NCBI RefSeq assembly: GCF_000020525.1
Contig: NC_011026.1
Span: 2,400,001 to 2,464,000, forward strand
Direction: 5' to 3'
Length of the DNA: 64,000 bases
From: Chloroherpeton thalassium ATCC 35110
GTDB lineage: Bacteria > Bacteroidota > Chlorobiia > Chlorobiales > Chloroherpetonaceae
Position 1 is the first letter of the stretch. Every line of letters begins with the position of its first letter. A program made the translations under genes and the position numbers. This document shows positions 17,942 through 26,718 of the stretch, piece after piece. Below the pieces are notes generated by a model that saw only the letters and a program-made list of their open reading frames with translations, ran no database searches and was not told the DNA's origin.

Positions 17942-19024
17942 ATGTTAAAAGGATTCATTGTTAAAGAGATTAAAGAGCTTTTCAAACTGAAAAAGACGGA
18001 GCGATTATGGCATATTCCTGTGCTGGCCGCGTTGTGTATTGGCGTCCCATTGCTTGCAGGACTGTATTTTGATGCGTTGCAAACGGGATTGCAAGCTTGC
18101 CTCGGTGGATTGGTGATTTTATACCTGCCAACTTCCTCACACATAGCCAATCGAATGATCACCTTATTAGCTTGTTCTTTTGCGTTTATGGTGTCTTTCA
18201 CCACCGGACTCGTATTTAGTTTCAACCCGATTGTTTCCGCGATTGCTTTTGGAATATTTGCTGTGGCGGTTCATTGGACAAGTCTTTACTTTGAATCAAA
18301 GCCGCCGGGTAGTTTCTTTTTTATCTTAATTGCTTCAATGTCGAGCTGCATGCCTTTCGATTTGCATACAATTCCTGAAAAAGTAGGTCTAGTCGGTTTA
18401 GGCACTATGTTTGCCTGCCTGTTAGGCTTAGGATATAGCTTTCTGGCTGAAACAACCTATCCGGCAAAAGACGCGGGCAGCATTACAACGGTGTTGAAAA
18501 AAAACAGATACGCGGATTTTGTAGAAGCCTTGATAATGGGGCTTTTTATGTTTTTGGCCTTATTCTTTGGACATTGGTTTTCGTTTAAAAATCCGTATTG
18601 GATTCCGATCTCCTGCGCCGCGGTGATGCAAGGCGCAACACTTTATCATATATGGCAAAGGAGTTTTCAGCGCACTTTAGGCACTTTTATTGGTCTGGGA
18701 CTTTGCTGGGTTTTGCTAAGTCTGAATAAATCCGAATTAAGCTTGGCCGTCATGATCATTGTTTTGCAATTCATCATTGAGATGTTAGTTGTAAGGCATT
18801 ATGCGCTGGCCGTGATTTTTATCACGCCAATGGCCGTGCTATTGGCTGAGGCTGCTAATCCCTTGGTTCAAGATCCGAATAACTTAGCGATGATTCGTTT
18901 TTGGGATATTGCCGCGGGTAGTTTGTTAGGATTGGTTGGTGGTTGGTTGCTGCACCAAGAAAAGGTTCGCTATCAAACAATTATGGGAATTCGAAAAATG
19001 CGGGTTGTTTTAAAAAATAGGTAA
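17942..19024 (+). CDS. FUSC-like integral membrane protein
   Basis: 360 aa membrane protein resembling the fusaric-acid-resistance (FUSC) transporter family. After a short cytoplasmic N-terminus come two blocks of hydrophobic helices: about residues 28-160 (VLAALCIGVPLLAGLYFDAL; VSAIAFGIFAVAVHWTSLYF) and 200-340. A hydrophilic linker at 170-195 separates them. The motif PYWIPISCAAVMQGATLYH, then IWQRSFQRTLGTFIGL, is characteristic of the FUSC C-terminal half (a QR--RTLGT-IG pattern). FUSC proteins export aromatic acids and other compounds; the substrate here is unknown. It stands alone, followed by a hairpin with a T-run. Confidence 0.75.
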   Translation: MLKGFIVKEIKELFKLKKTERLWHIPVLAALCIGVPLLAGLYFDALQTGLQACLGGLVILYLPTSSHIANRMITLLACSFAFMVSFTTGLVFSFNPIVSAIAFGIFAVAVHWTSLYFESKPPGSFFFILIASMSSCMPFDLHTIPEKVGLVGLGTMFACLLGLGYSFLAETTYPAKDAGSITTVLKKNRYADFVEALIMGLFMFLALFFGHWFSFKNPYWIPISCAAVMQGATLYHIWQRSFQRTLGTFIGLGLCWVLLSLNKSELSLAVMIIVLQFIIEMLVVRHYALAVIFITPMAVLLAEAANPLVQDPNNLAMIRFWDIAAGSLLGLVGGWLLHQEKVRYQTIMGIRKMRVVLKNR

Positions 19025-19040
19025 ATCGTCTTTTTAAGAG

Positions 19041-19093
19041 GGCTGTTTTGTCCATCAACACGCGGGCGTTTTGATGCGATGAGCAGCCTTTTT
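19041..19093 (+). terminator. Probable terminator after the FUSC-like gene
   Basis: GGCTG and CAGCC close an outer stem followed by TTTTT. The loop contains a second stem, ATCAA / TTGAT. The long loop makes this weaker than a classic hairpin. Confidence 0.45.
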
Positions 19094-19111
19094 CCTAATT
19101 GTTGTTGATTT

Positions 19112-20281
19112 TTACCGTTGCGTTTTTCCAAATTCGGCTTCATTTGATCGGTTGCTTCTCCAGCAATTTTGCGCCGACGCTTCCCAAATTGCGGTCATTT
19201 TTTTGCGAATGGCCGGCAAATCTTTTCCGAAAAAGCACGCAGCGGCGGATGGTTGCGAATGGGCTGGTAGCGAAATGCTGTGTGTGCCAAGAGCATCAAT
19301 GCGAGCTGTAAGCGACGGATGATTTTTTTCGCTCGTCAAAGCGTTCCTAACAACCCATTGCTGGAATTCCTCACAAAAATTTGCATAGGTTGCTTCGGAA
19401 AGCTGTTTTTCGAATTGATTGAAAATGTTTTTTTCCGACGCTTTGTAGGTGTTTTTCTCTTCAAAAATTCCAGGCAAAAAAAAGTGTTCCCAAAAGTAAC
19501 TATTTGTTCCAACCCGAATCAAGGCTTCGCCAACAAGCGCTTTGCCAAAGATGGCGGCGGCGCGTAAGTCCGCTTCGTATTCGTCGTGTTTGGAAATAAT
19601 ACTTGTTAGGTTATGAAGAAAAATAAGGTACTTGCGGAAAATTTTGTGATGAACGCCATCGCTGGCGGTTGTTTGTTGCAAGAGCGACTGCTGAAATTGC
19701 TGCCAAAATTCTGGAAGTCCAATGAGCCAGCCGATCAGTTTGCCGCGAATGCCTGAACTGTGTGCCAGCTCATGCGCCAACACCACGCTAAGTTCTTCTT
19801 TTGAGAGCGATTCGAAAAGTGGCCAGCCAATGAAAAGTGCGATTTGTGTTTTGCCAAAAAGGCCACGACGAGGCATTTGGATAATCGCAGCATTGACTTC
19901 TGTTGTTAGTAAAATAGCGTTAGGCATCGGTGCTTTTAGGCGAGAGCTGAGTTTTTTCAATAGTGAAAAAACTTGCGCGCCCTTTGCTTCGGTGAGCAAA
20001 TAGCCCTGAGCGGCGGCATCAACTTTTGGAAGATGCGTTTGCAAGCGAAATGAAAAATAAACAGAAAGCGTCGTGCTAACGACAAAAAGCCATGCCGTTG
20101 CAAATCCGTTTGGATGAAGCCATTTATAAATGAGAACGCCTAACACGCTTGGCAAAAAAATCAGTGTGAGAAATCCAGCATAGCCTAACGATGCAAAAAG
20201 AACCGTAAAAAGCAAGAAGAAAAGCGGGGATTTTTGATAAAGCGTTTCAAGGCGGCTTTCCGTCGCCTCATGTTTACTCAT
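19112..20281 (-). CDS. M48 family zinc metallopeptidase
   Basis: Membrane-anchored Ste24/HtpX-type protease, 389 aa. Two or three helices near the N-terminus (residues about 17-65) precede the catalytic zinc motif HELAH in LSVVLAHELAHSSGIRGKL at about residues 165-185. The third zinc ligand is probably in KHDEYEADLRAAAIFGKALV, which has the typical EADLRAA helix. The C-terminal part contains HPSLTARIDAL, another common M48 feature. Function is likely membrane protein quality control. It is transcribed alone on the minus strand, downstream of bshB1. Confidence 0.87.
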   Translation of the reverse strand: MSKHEATESRLETLYQKSPLFFLLFTVLFASLGYAGFLTLIFLPSVLGVLIYKWLHPNGFATAWLFVVSTTLSVYFSFRLQTHLPKVDAAAQGYLLTEAKGAQVFSLLKKLSSRLKAPMPNAILLTTEVNAAIIQMPRRGLFGKTQIALFIGWPLFESLSKEELSVVLAHELAHSSGIRGKLIGWLIGLPEFWQQFQQSLLQQTTASDGVHHKIFRKYLIFLHNLTSIISKHDEYEADLRAAAIFGKALVGEALIRVGTNSYFWEHFFLPGIFEEKNTYKASEKNIFNQFEKQLSEATYANFCEEFQQWVVRNALTSEKNHPSLTARIDALGTHSISLPAHSQPSAAACFFGKDLPAIRKKMTAIWEASAQNCWRSNRSNEAEFGKTQR

Positions 20282-20359
20282 GCGTTGTTATTTGTGCCAA
20301 ACAAGATTTCGAAAGTGAACTGATTTAGCGGTTAAATTGAAAGGCAATCGCGCCCGTGA

Positions 20360-21082
20360 TTACTTAAACACATCGCTGAAGTGCGGAATGCCAATGTGAT
20401 TTTCTTTTACAAAAGGCTCTCCGTATTTCACCCCAATGAGCTCGCCGAAATAGCGCGCGCGCGCTTCGAGGCCAGTTAAAAATTCCTTGCGGCTGATGTG
20501 CGTTTCTGGCTCATTTGAGCCGGGGCGATAAAATTGTGATTCAAATGCCAAAACGCCTTGACGCGCCCGCTCGAAGGTTTCCGAAACATCGACAATCAAG
20601 TCCGGCACAATATGGACTTGTTGTAGATAGTAAAAAAGATACGTTGGTCGATGTGGCGTTTGCAAATCGCCTTCATGTTCGGTAGGAATATTGGCTAAGC
20701 CGGCATAAAAGCACGCTTCTTTGATAAGGCGAGCGGTATGCTCGTGGTCAGGATGGCGCTCAAGCGGCGAGCAAGTGAAAACTGAGGTTGGGCGAAACTG
20801 TCGAATGATTTGAATGACTTTAAGTCGATTTTCTTGCGTGTCGGCAATGTTTCCATCGCCGAGATTCAAATTAACGCGCGCGGTGTAGCCCATCAGTTGC
20901 GCTGCCTTTGTGGCTTCTTGTCGGCGAATTTCGCGTGAGCCGCGTGTGCCAAGCTCGCCTTCGCTTAAATCGCAAACAGCCACTTGCTTATTTTCGGAAA
21001 TAATTTTGAGCAATGTTGCTCCGGCGGAAAGTTCAACATCGTCGGGATGCGCACCGAAAGCCAGGGCATAAATTTCAGGCAT
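20360..21082 (-). CDS. bshB1: N-acetylglucosaminyl-malate deacetylase (bacillithiol synthesis)
   Basis: PIG-L/LmbE family zinc deacetylase, 240 aa, that removes the acetyl group of GlcNAc-malate in bacillithiol synthesis. The N-terminal zinc motif is GAHPDDVELSAG at residues 10-21 and the second metal motif is HPDHEHTARL. The segments DLSEGELGTRGSREIRRQEA and YLFYYLQQV are characteristic of BshB1 rather than mycothiol MshB. Green sulfur bacteria are reported to make an N-methylated bacillithiol, which fits. bshA and bshC are not in the window. Confidence 0.88.
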   Translation of the reverse strand: MPEIYALAFGAHPDDVELSAGATLLKIISENKQVAVCDLSEGELGTRGSREIRRQEATKAAQLMGYTARVNLNLGDGNIADTQENRLKVIQIIRQFRPTSVFTCSPLERHPDHEHTARLIKEACFYAGLANIPTEHEGDLQTPHRPTYLFYYLQQVHIVPDLIVDVSETFERARQGVLAFESQFYRPGSNEPETHISRKEFLTGLEARARYFGELIGVKYGEPFVKENHIGIPHFSDVFK

Positions 21083-21137
21083 GAATCTTCAATCGTCTGA
21101 TTAACAAAAAGCAGTCAAGAAACTAAAATGCGCCTCA

Positions 21138-22635
21138 TCATAAAACTTCAATGAGCGGCACAGGAACAAATCTAAATCTCATATTGAGCCCAAAAGCAAG
21201 ACTTTTTGTGCTGCTACTGGTTGCCAGCCATGACGCATCGTACATGCTGGTTTCAAGAGTGAAATTGTTGTAATCAAGTCCCAGCCCGAACGACCAAGCA
21301 AATCCATCGCGCCCTCCCACACGAACGCCGGTCCGAATCGGAAAAGTATCTATATAGCGAAGCTCTGTGCCAAATCCGAGCAACGGCGTTGTACTGTTGC
21401 CAAAATTTTCATTGAAGCCTTGAACATAATCAAGTGCAATCGAAAAAAAGAAATGGCGCTTTAAGCGTGAGCGCTCCGCCTAAGCGCAAGTGTGTTGGCA
21501 GCCAAACACGAAACCCATTGGTGCTGGTAACTTCATTAAATATGTCTTCTAAGCTATCGGCTTGGGCTTCGACGCGGTCGCCATCAAAGATTTCATTAAA
21601 GCCACCAAAATCAATTCGCCCATCAACTTCATTGATTTCTACATTTTCAGTAAAAGAAATAACTCCGATGTCGTTTAGCGCAAGCCCAATCGACAGATTG
21701 TCATTAATTTTTCCTGAAAAGCCAATGCTAATGCCATATCCGACACCTGCAGATTCGGGAAAGGGAAATGGCGAGCTATCGGAATCATCATTTTCTAACT
21801 GATTTGAGAGGGATTTTCGATAGGTATATTTTCCATAACCGGAAATGCTATCGCCGTCGGCTGTAAAGTAGAGCGTAGTTCCTTCTCCGTTAGCGTCCGC
21901 ATAACCGATAGGTGAAATAAACTTTAGCGTCACACCGCCCGTGACCTCACGTAGTTGCAACGCCTTACGAATCGCAAGGGGAATTTCTGCGGTAATGTCT
22001 CTGGCGTAGGTAAGTCCATATTCGCGATACCACCAAGAAGAAGCTTTTGATTCATTGAAGCTGATGGTTTCCCCAAGAAATGCAGCATTTCCGTGAAGGC
22101 TCAGGACAAAAAAATCTTTGTTGATATTACCCGAGAAACCAATCTTATCTGTAATGGTGAAGGCCAGCGAGCCGAGTGCATCATCGTGGTAAGAAATGCC
22201 AAAAAGACTAAAGGAAAGGTTGGCGTTAATTTCAAAAATATCATCTACGCTTGAAAGGAGCAGGTTTTTGTCTTCGTCTGTCCAGGTGTTTTTTTCATCG
22301 CCAACAATCCCGTTCGATGTTTTGCCAAAGAGCGAATTATATAAATCCACGTCCATGGAATTATTTTGCAAAACGAGGCCAAAAGGCAAGACATTGAGGT
22401 TGACGCGATAGCGCCGGTTCGGAAATTCAAAAGTGTGCAGGCGAGCTGGATTAATATCAACTGCCTGCAGCGCACCCACAAACCCTGAACCTGTGTTTCC
22501 TAAAGCAGTGGAAACTTGGTTGGTCATAGAAACTTGTGCCTGTGCACTGTCTTGCTTCGGAATGGTGTAAAACAAAACAAGTGCAATCCAAAACAGCCGC
22601 TTAAACTTACTTTTTGGGGTAAAAGGTTTAAACAT
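21138..22635 (-). pseudogene. Outer-membrane protein (DUF5723-like), split by a frameshift
   Basis: Predicted outer-membrane beta-barrel protein with a signal peptide (about residues 1-34, ending DSAQAQ). It has the pattern of Bacteroidetes/Chlorobi barrel proteins that begin with a line on an early gene product (ALGNTGSGFVGALQAVDINP). The first frame ends at 21430 after 401 residues. The same protein clearly continues in another frame: removing one base from the seven-base A/T run at 21443-21449 gives SIALDYVQGFNENFG and joins GFGTELRYIDTFPIRTGVRV, ending at 21138, about 498 aa in total. The second part has the alternating barrel strands and C-terminal aromatics expected of a complete barrel. 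Error or real mutation cannot be told apart here. Confidence 0.7.
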
Positions 22636-22675
22636 AATATGTTTTTGTTAGGGTTGAACGGCACAGCCTGAAACC

Positions 22676-23668
22676 TTACGGTCGAATGCCGAATGCACAA
22701 ACCATCATTGCAAGTACATAAAGCAGTGTCCCAAATGAGTTATACCAAATGGCTTTCTCGTGAGGCTGTTGAATTAATATCTTTTGCATTGGAAGCTGAG
22801 CAATCAAAAGCAGAAGCGCAAATGCAGTAAAGACATATTCAGCGTTGTAGACTAAAATACCGATAGCTGAAAGCTGTGCTGCGTTCATGACCACGCAGGC
22901 CAAAATTGCCGCATTTCTTTCACCAAGTTGAACCGGAATGGATTTAACGCCCTTAATCGTATCGCCCACAACCGACTTAAAGTCGTTCAGCGTCATAATA
23001 CCATGTGCGCCAAGCGAGAAAATCACAGCCATTGCAATGGTATCGCCAGATGGAACGCCTTGTGTAATGGCAAAGCTGCCGGTTAGCCAGGCTACGCCTT
23101 CATAGGCAAATCCCACAATCAAATTCCCAAACCAGCCGTTTTGCTTCGCACGAAGTGGCGGCCCTGAGTACGCATGAGACATAAGCACGCCAACAAATGA
23201 AATGTACATCACATAGGGATGGATCGACCAGGCGATAATAAATCCGAAAAGAATCAGTGAGAAAGTGACAATCCAACTTGCGGATTTTGAGATTAAGCCG
23301 GCAGGAATTGGGCGCTGAGGTTCATTGATAGCGTCTACTTCGCGATCAAAGTAATCATTCATGGTCTGCGACATGGCACACATGAGCGGCCCTGCCAGAA
23401 TCAGGCCGCGCAAGAGGATCGACCAATGTTCTACAACGCTTTCACCTGTTGAAACCACGCCGCATGTAAAAGCCCACATAGGCGGAAACCAAGTAACCGG
23501 TTTCATAAGCTGTGGCACCGCCGATAATTTTAGGTGAAATCCCGGGCGATTAACATTTTCGATGGCTCGAAGAATTTCTTGCCTTTTTTCATCAGAAATC
23601 TTTGAGGACTCTACATGTTCCGATAAGGCTTCTCTGATTTCTTGGCTAACTACGTTTACTGCACTCAT
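22676..23668 (-). CDS. bchG: (Bacterio)chlorophyll synthase, UbiA family
   Basis: Attaches a polyprenyl alcohol (geranylgeranyl or phytyl) to (bacterio)chlorophyllide in the inner membrane. 330 aa with about eight to nine helices after a roughly 45-residue soluble N-terminus. The first Asp-rich motif is NDYFDREVDAINEPQRPIPA, diagnostic of the ChlG/BchG branch. The second, LNDFKSVVGDTIKGVKSIPV, is also family-specific. Green sulfur bacteria encode up to three such synthases (BchG, BchK, ChlG). BchG or ChlG is preferred here over BchK, but this is not decided by the sequence alone. It is the clearest photosynthesis gene in the window. Confidence 0.85.
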   Translation of the reverse strand: MSAVNVVSQEIREALSEHVESSKISDEKRQEILRAIENVNRPGFHLKLSAVPQLMKPVTWFPPMWAFTCGVVSTGESVVEHWSILLRGLILAGPLMCAMSQTMNDYFDREVDAINEPQRPIPAGLISKSASWIVTFSLILFGFIIAWSIHPYVMYISFVGVLMSHAYSGPPLRAKQNGWFGNLIVGFAYEGVAWLTGSFAITQGVPSGDTIAMAVIFSLGAHGIMTLNDFKSVVGDTIKGVKSIPVQLGERNAAILACVVMNAAQLSAIGILVYNAEYVFTAFALLLLIAQLPMQKILIQQPHEKAIWYNSFGTLLYVLAMMVCAFGIRP

Positions 23669-23804
23669 GTCGTTCGTAAATTGATGATATGCAACTCTTG
23701 CGGTGATGTCTAAAAAATTCCTTTTTTCCTTGTCGGTTCAATAACCAAGCCTAACTAAAATAAGTTTTTTTTAGAATTTTTAGACGGTTAAAAGATATTG
23801 ATGT

Positions 23805-24839
23805 TTAAATAACTAAGTTTCTATGTTTTTCAAGAAGCCGTTCAACACTTTGCTTTGCGGCGCCGCTGTGAATCGCCTGGCGCGCTTTGTCAATTCCTTC
23901 TTTAATGGATGGTGTTAATTCGGCCACGTAGCAGGCCATGCCAGCCGTAAAGACCACTGCATCTTCTCTGGCTTCTGGGCCATTTTTATCAAGAATTTGC
24001 CAAATAATTTGGGCGTTTTCCCGCGCATCGCCGCCTTTTAGCTGCGAAATGGAATGCCGCCTGAGACCAAAATCTTCTGGATGAACCGTGTAGGTTCTAA
24101 CAGTACCATGTTGCAATTCCGAAATGTAGGTTGGACCACAAACGCTCGGCTCGTCTAAAATGCCGCCTTCATCTGTTTGGCCATGAAGGATTAAGCAATG
24201 TTTGGCGTCGAATTGGCGAAGCACTTGGGCAAACATGCCAGTTAAATCTTTACTATACACGCCGATGATTTGTCGCTGCGTTCTGGCCGGATTAATCAAT
24301 GGCCCAAGCATATTGAAGATGGTGCGAAGACCGAGCTCCTTACGCACAGGCGCTACGTTTTTCATCGCTTTGTGAAAAATCGGCGCGAAAAGAAAAACAA
24401 AACCAGTTTCTTTGAATAATTCTTCAGTTTCTTTCTTCGGCAGGTCGATTTTAAAGCCCATAGCTTCAAGCACATCCGCGCTGCCACAGCGGCTGCTAAT
24501 CGAGCGATTGCCGTGCTTTGCCACTTTTACGCCACAGGCGTGAGCAATCAGCGAAGCTGCCGTTGAAATGTTGAACGTGTTTGCGCCATCGCCGCCCGTG
24601 CCGCAAGTATCAATCGGGTCGCCTTCAAGAATCGGCTGTTCAGCGTGGTTTAAAATCGCGCGCGCCGCGCCATAAATTTCCTCAACTTCTTCGCCTCTTT
24701 GTCTGAGAAGAACTAAAAAAGCCGCAATTTTGATAGGAGAAATTTGTCCGTCCATAATCTCACTCATAATGGACTCCATTTCCGAGCTGATCAAAGTTTG
24801 CCCGTCGAGAAGTCCCAATAAAGCCTCTTCTATGGTCAT
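23805..24839 (-). CDS. trpD: Anthranilate phosphoribosyltransferase
   Basis: Second step of tryptophan synthesis: anthranilate plus PRPP. 344 aa, normal length. Key motifs are DTCGTGGDGANTFNISTAAS at about residues 80-99 (PRPP loop), HGNRSISSRCGSADVLEAMG, RKELGLRTIFNMLGPLINPA, and the metal-site region GQTDEGGILDEP. The start overlaps the stop of the preceding aminotransferase by four bases, so translation is probably coupled. The usual trp neighbours are absent; trpE lies alone at 47.1 kb. Confidence 0.93.
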   Translation of the reverse strand: MTIEEALLGLLDGQTLISSEMESIMSEIMDGQISPIKIAAFLVLLRQRGEEVEEIYGAARAILNHAEQPILEGDPIDTCGTGGDGANTFNISTAASLIAHACGVKVAKHGNRSISSRCGSADVLEAMGFKIDLPKKETEELFKETGFVFLFAPIFHKAMKNVAPVRKELGLRTIFNMLGPLINPARTQRQIIGVYSKDLTGMFAQVLRQFDAKHCLILHGQTDEGGILDEPSVCGPTYISELQHGTVRTYTVHPEDFGLRRHSISQLKGGDARENAQIIWQILDKNGPEAREDAVVFTAGMACYVAELTPSIKEGIDKARQAIHSGAAKQSVERLLEKHRNLVI

Positions 24840-26017
24840 GGTGCTATGTCAATAGTTTTGAGTTCTTCAACAAAATGCGTCAGTTCGTCAATCGTGTTGT
24901 AAAAGTGAGGCGCGATTCGAAGAAATCCGTCTCGCATGCTTACTTCGATGTTGCGATTGGCCAATTCAGTTACGATTTGCTCTGCTGCTTCTAAGTTGGC
25001 AACGGAAGTGATCCCCGAAAGATGGTCTTTGCCTGTTTGAAGCGCCAACTCAAATCCTGCTTCTTGAAGCTTTTGGCGCAAGTGCTCGGAAAGTAATAAA
25101 ATTTTCTGAGAAAGCACAGGTTGTCCAATTTCGCGAAAAAGCCCAAACGCTTCATTCAGGCCGATAATGCCCATCCAGTTGATCGTTCCAAGCTCATATC
25201 TGCGTGCGCTATGCGGCAAGTCGAGTTTGTAGTCGAGCATTTCCCACGCATTTTCAACACTGAGCCAGCCGGTGAAAACCGGATCCAATTCTGCTAAAAG
25301 TTGATCGGAAACATAAATAATCCCGATTCCCATTGGCGACATTGCCCATTTGTGGCAGCCAGACGAGAGGAAATCGATGCCGCTTTCTTCGCAATCAATT
25401 GCAAACGCGCCAAGTCCTTGGATGCCGTCGACTGCGCACAACACATCGTGCTTATGGCAAAGCGCAGCAATGGCGGCTAAGTCGATCCGAAAGCCGCTGA
25501 GAAATTGCACAAAGCTGATTGAAAGCAGCCGTGTTTCCGGCGTTAGTTTTTTCGCAATATCTTCCAGTAAAATTTCGCCATTTCGATCACTGAAGAAATC
25601 GACTTTCACACCTTTTTTTTGAAGCGCTAAAAACGGATACACATTTGCCGGAAATTCCTTGTCGTAGAGAAGCACTCTGTCGCCGCTTTTCCACGAAAGG
25701 CCTTGCGCAAGCAAGTTGATGCCGTAGCTGGTGTTTGGCACAAACGCGAGGTTTTCACTTTTGCAGCCAATCCATGAAGAAACCCTGGCACGAGCCGATT
25801 GCAACGCCGGCGCCAGAGTAGAGAAGTAATTTTCAATGTCCAATTCGCTGCGCTCTTCCAAATGCGCTTGGATGGCATTTTTCACCGGCAGCGAAAGTGG
25901 CGAAACCGCCGCATGATTTAAGTAAATGTCCCCGCGTTTGGTATGGGGAAAAAGATTTCGATACGCATCGGTTTGGCTGAGAATTTCTTTTGGAGAAAGT
26001 GATGTATTTTCTGACAT
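24836..26017 (-). CDS. Class V (NifS/kynureninase-like) PLP aminotransferase
   Basis: 393 aa from the ATG at 26017. The frame is open from a TTG at 26062, which overlaps the upstream stop and would add 15 residues without family similarity. Fold-type I PLP motifs: FVPNTSYGINLLAQGLSW, FVQFLSGFRIDLAAIAALCH, AVDGIQGLGAFAIDCEESG (cofactor Asp) and SSGCHKWAMSPMGIGIIYVS, containing the PLP-binding lysine. The family covers cysteine desulfurases, isopenicillin epimerases and selenocysteine lyases. No catalytic loop cysteine typical of IscS was identified, so desulfurase activity is not claimed. Coupling to trpD might hint at aromatic metabolism but is only suggestive. Confidence 0.8.
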   Translation of the reverse strand: MSENTSLSPKEILSQTDAYRNLFPHTKRGDIYLNHAAVSPLSLPVKNAIQAHLEERSELDIENYFSTLAPALQSARARVSSWIGCKSENLAFVPNTSYGINLLAQGLSWKSGDRVLLYDKEFPANVYPFLALQKKGVKVDFFSDRNGEILLEDIAKKLTPETRLLSISFVQFLSGFRIDLAAIAALCHKHDVLCAVDGIQGLGAFAIDCEESGIDFLSSGCHKWAMSPMGIGIIYVSDQLLAELDPVFTGWLSVENAWEMLDYKLDLPHSARRYELGTINWMGIIGLNEAFGLFREIGQPVLSQKILLLSEHLRQKLQEAGFELALQTGKDHLSGITSVANLEAAEQIVTELANRNIEVSMRDGFLRIAPHFYNTIDELTHFVEELKTIDIAP

Positions 26018-26058
26018 AGTGGATGTGCGTTTGGTTTTGCGGTCAATGGGCAATTTCC

Positions 26059-26349
26059 TCAAATTTCAACTTTTCGATAGCTAATCGCCAGGGTTTTGCT
26101 TCGTAGCATTTTCCGAACTTCTGTCCAAGTTGCTTTGAAAAAGTCGCTTTGGCGGTAAGCTTCTAACGCATCGTTATTTTGCCAAAGGCTATAAGTGGTG
26201 TAGGCGTGTTCGTCGTGCACCTCGTGAAGTAGCTCAACAGAAACGCATCCGGGAAATGAAAGAATCTTCGGATGAACTTGCTTATAAAGCGAAAGAAATC
26301 GCGTACTTTCTTGCGGCTGAAACGACATTTTAACAAGGCGAATGATCAT
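26059..26349 (-). CDS. Antibiotic biosynthesis monooxygenase (ABM) domain protein
   Basis: 96 aa single-domain dimeric alpha/beta protein of the ABM type. The pattern is MIIRLVKMSFQPQ, ILSFPGCVSVELLHEVHDE, TTYSLWQNNDALEAYRQSDF and FKATWTEVRKML. Relatives include quinol monooxygenases and heme-degrading enzymes; which applies is unknown. It starts with ATG at 26349 and is the first gene of a minus-strand run leading into the aminotransferase and trpD. Confidence 0.75.
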   Translation of the reverse strand: MIIRLVKMSFQPQESTRFLSLYKQVHPKILSFPGCVSVELLHEVHDEHAYTTYSLWQNNDALEAYRQSDFFKATWTEVRKMLRSKTLAISYRKVEI

Positions 26350-26718
26350 ACTTCCAGGACTTTATGGCGCAGTTCGTGCGCGATTCTAAAAAATCGTAAA
26401 TTCCTATTATGAAACGAGTGTAGCGAATTTTAGCCAAAAAATCCATTTTTTTCAGCGATAGAGCGCGGCATAACTGGCCACGAACAGTGCTGCAATTTCC
26501 GATTTCAAGAGAATGCCAGCCGTTTATTTGAAGAAAAGAAAAATCGCGAAATTCCTCTATGGGGCGGCAAGCGTTCAGGTTTTGGCTTCTGAAGAGTCGG
26601 TTTTTTTTTGAAAAAATTTGCAAAAAAAATGGCCAAACCTGTTGTTTAATCCCAAAAAAAAATTTTTATAGAGACCCTTAATTTGTACTGCTCTTAATTC
26701 AAACTGTGAGGTTCTGCC
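26350..26718. other. Divergent intergenic region upstream of mgtE
   Basis: 369 bases between the minus-strand ABM gene and plus-strand mgtE. It contains long A and T runs (26605-26670). A minus-strand frame through it shows no protein family features. No M-box magnesium riboswitch was recognised. Promoters for both directions must lie here. Confidence 0.4.

Noticed and set aside
26018-26062. TTG start overlapping the ABM stop for the aminotransferase
   Set aside because: The 15 added residues do not resemble the family; the ATG at 26017 is preferred, though the overlap keeps the TTG possible.
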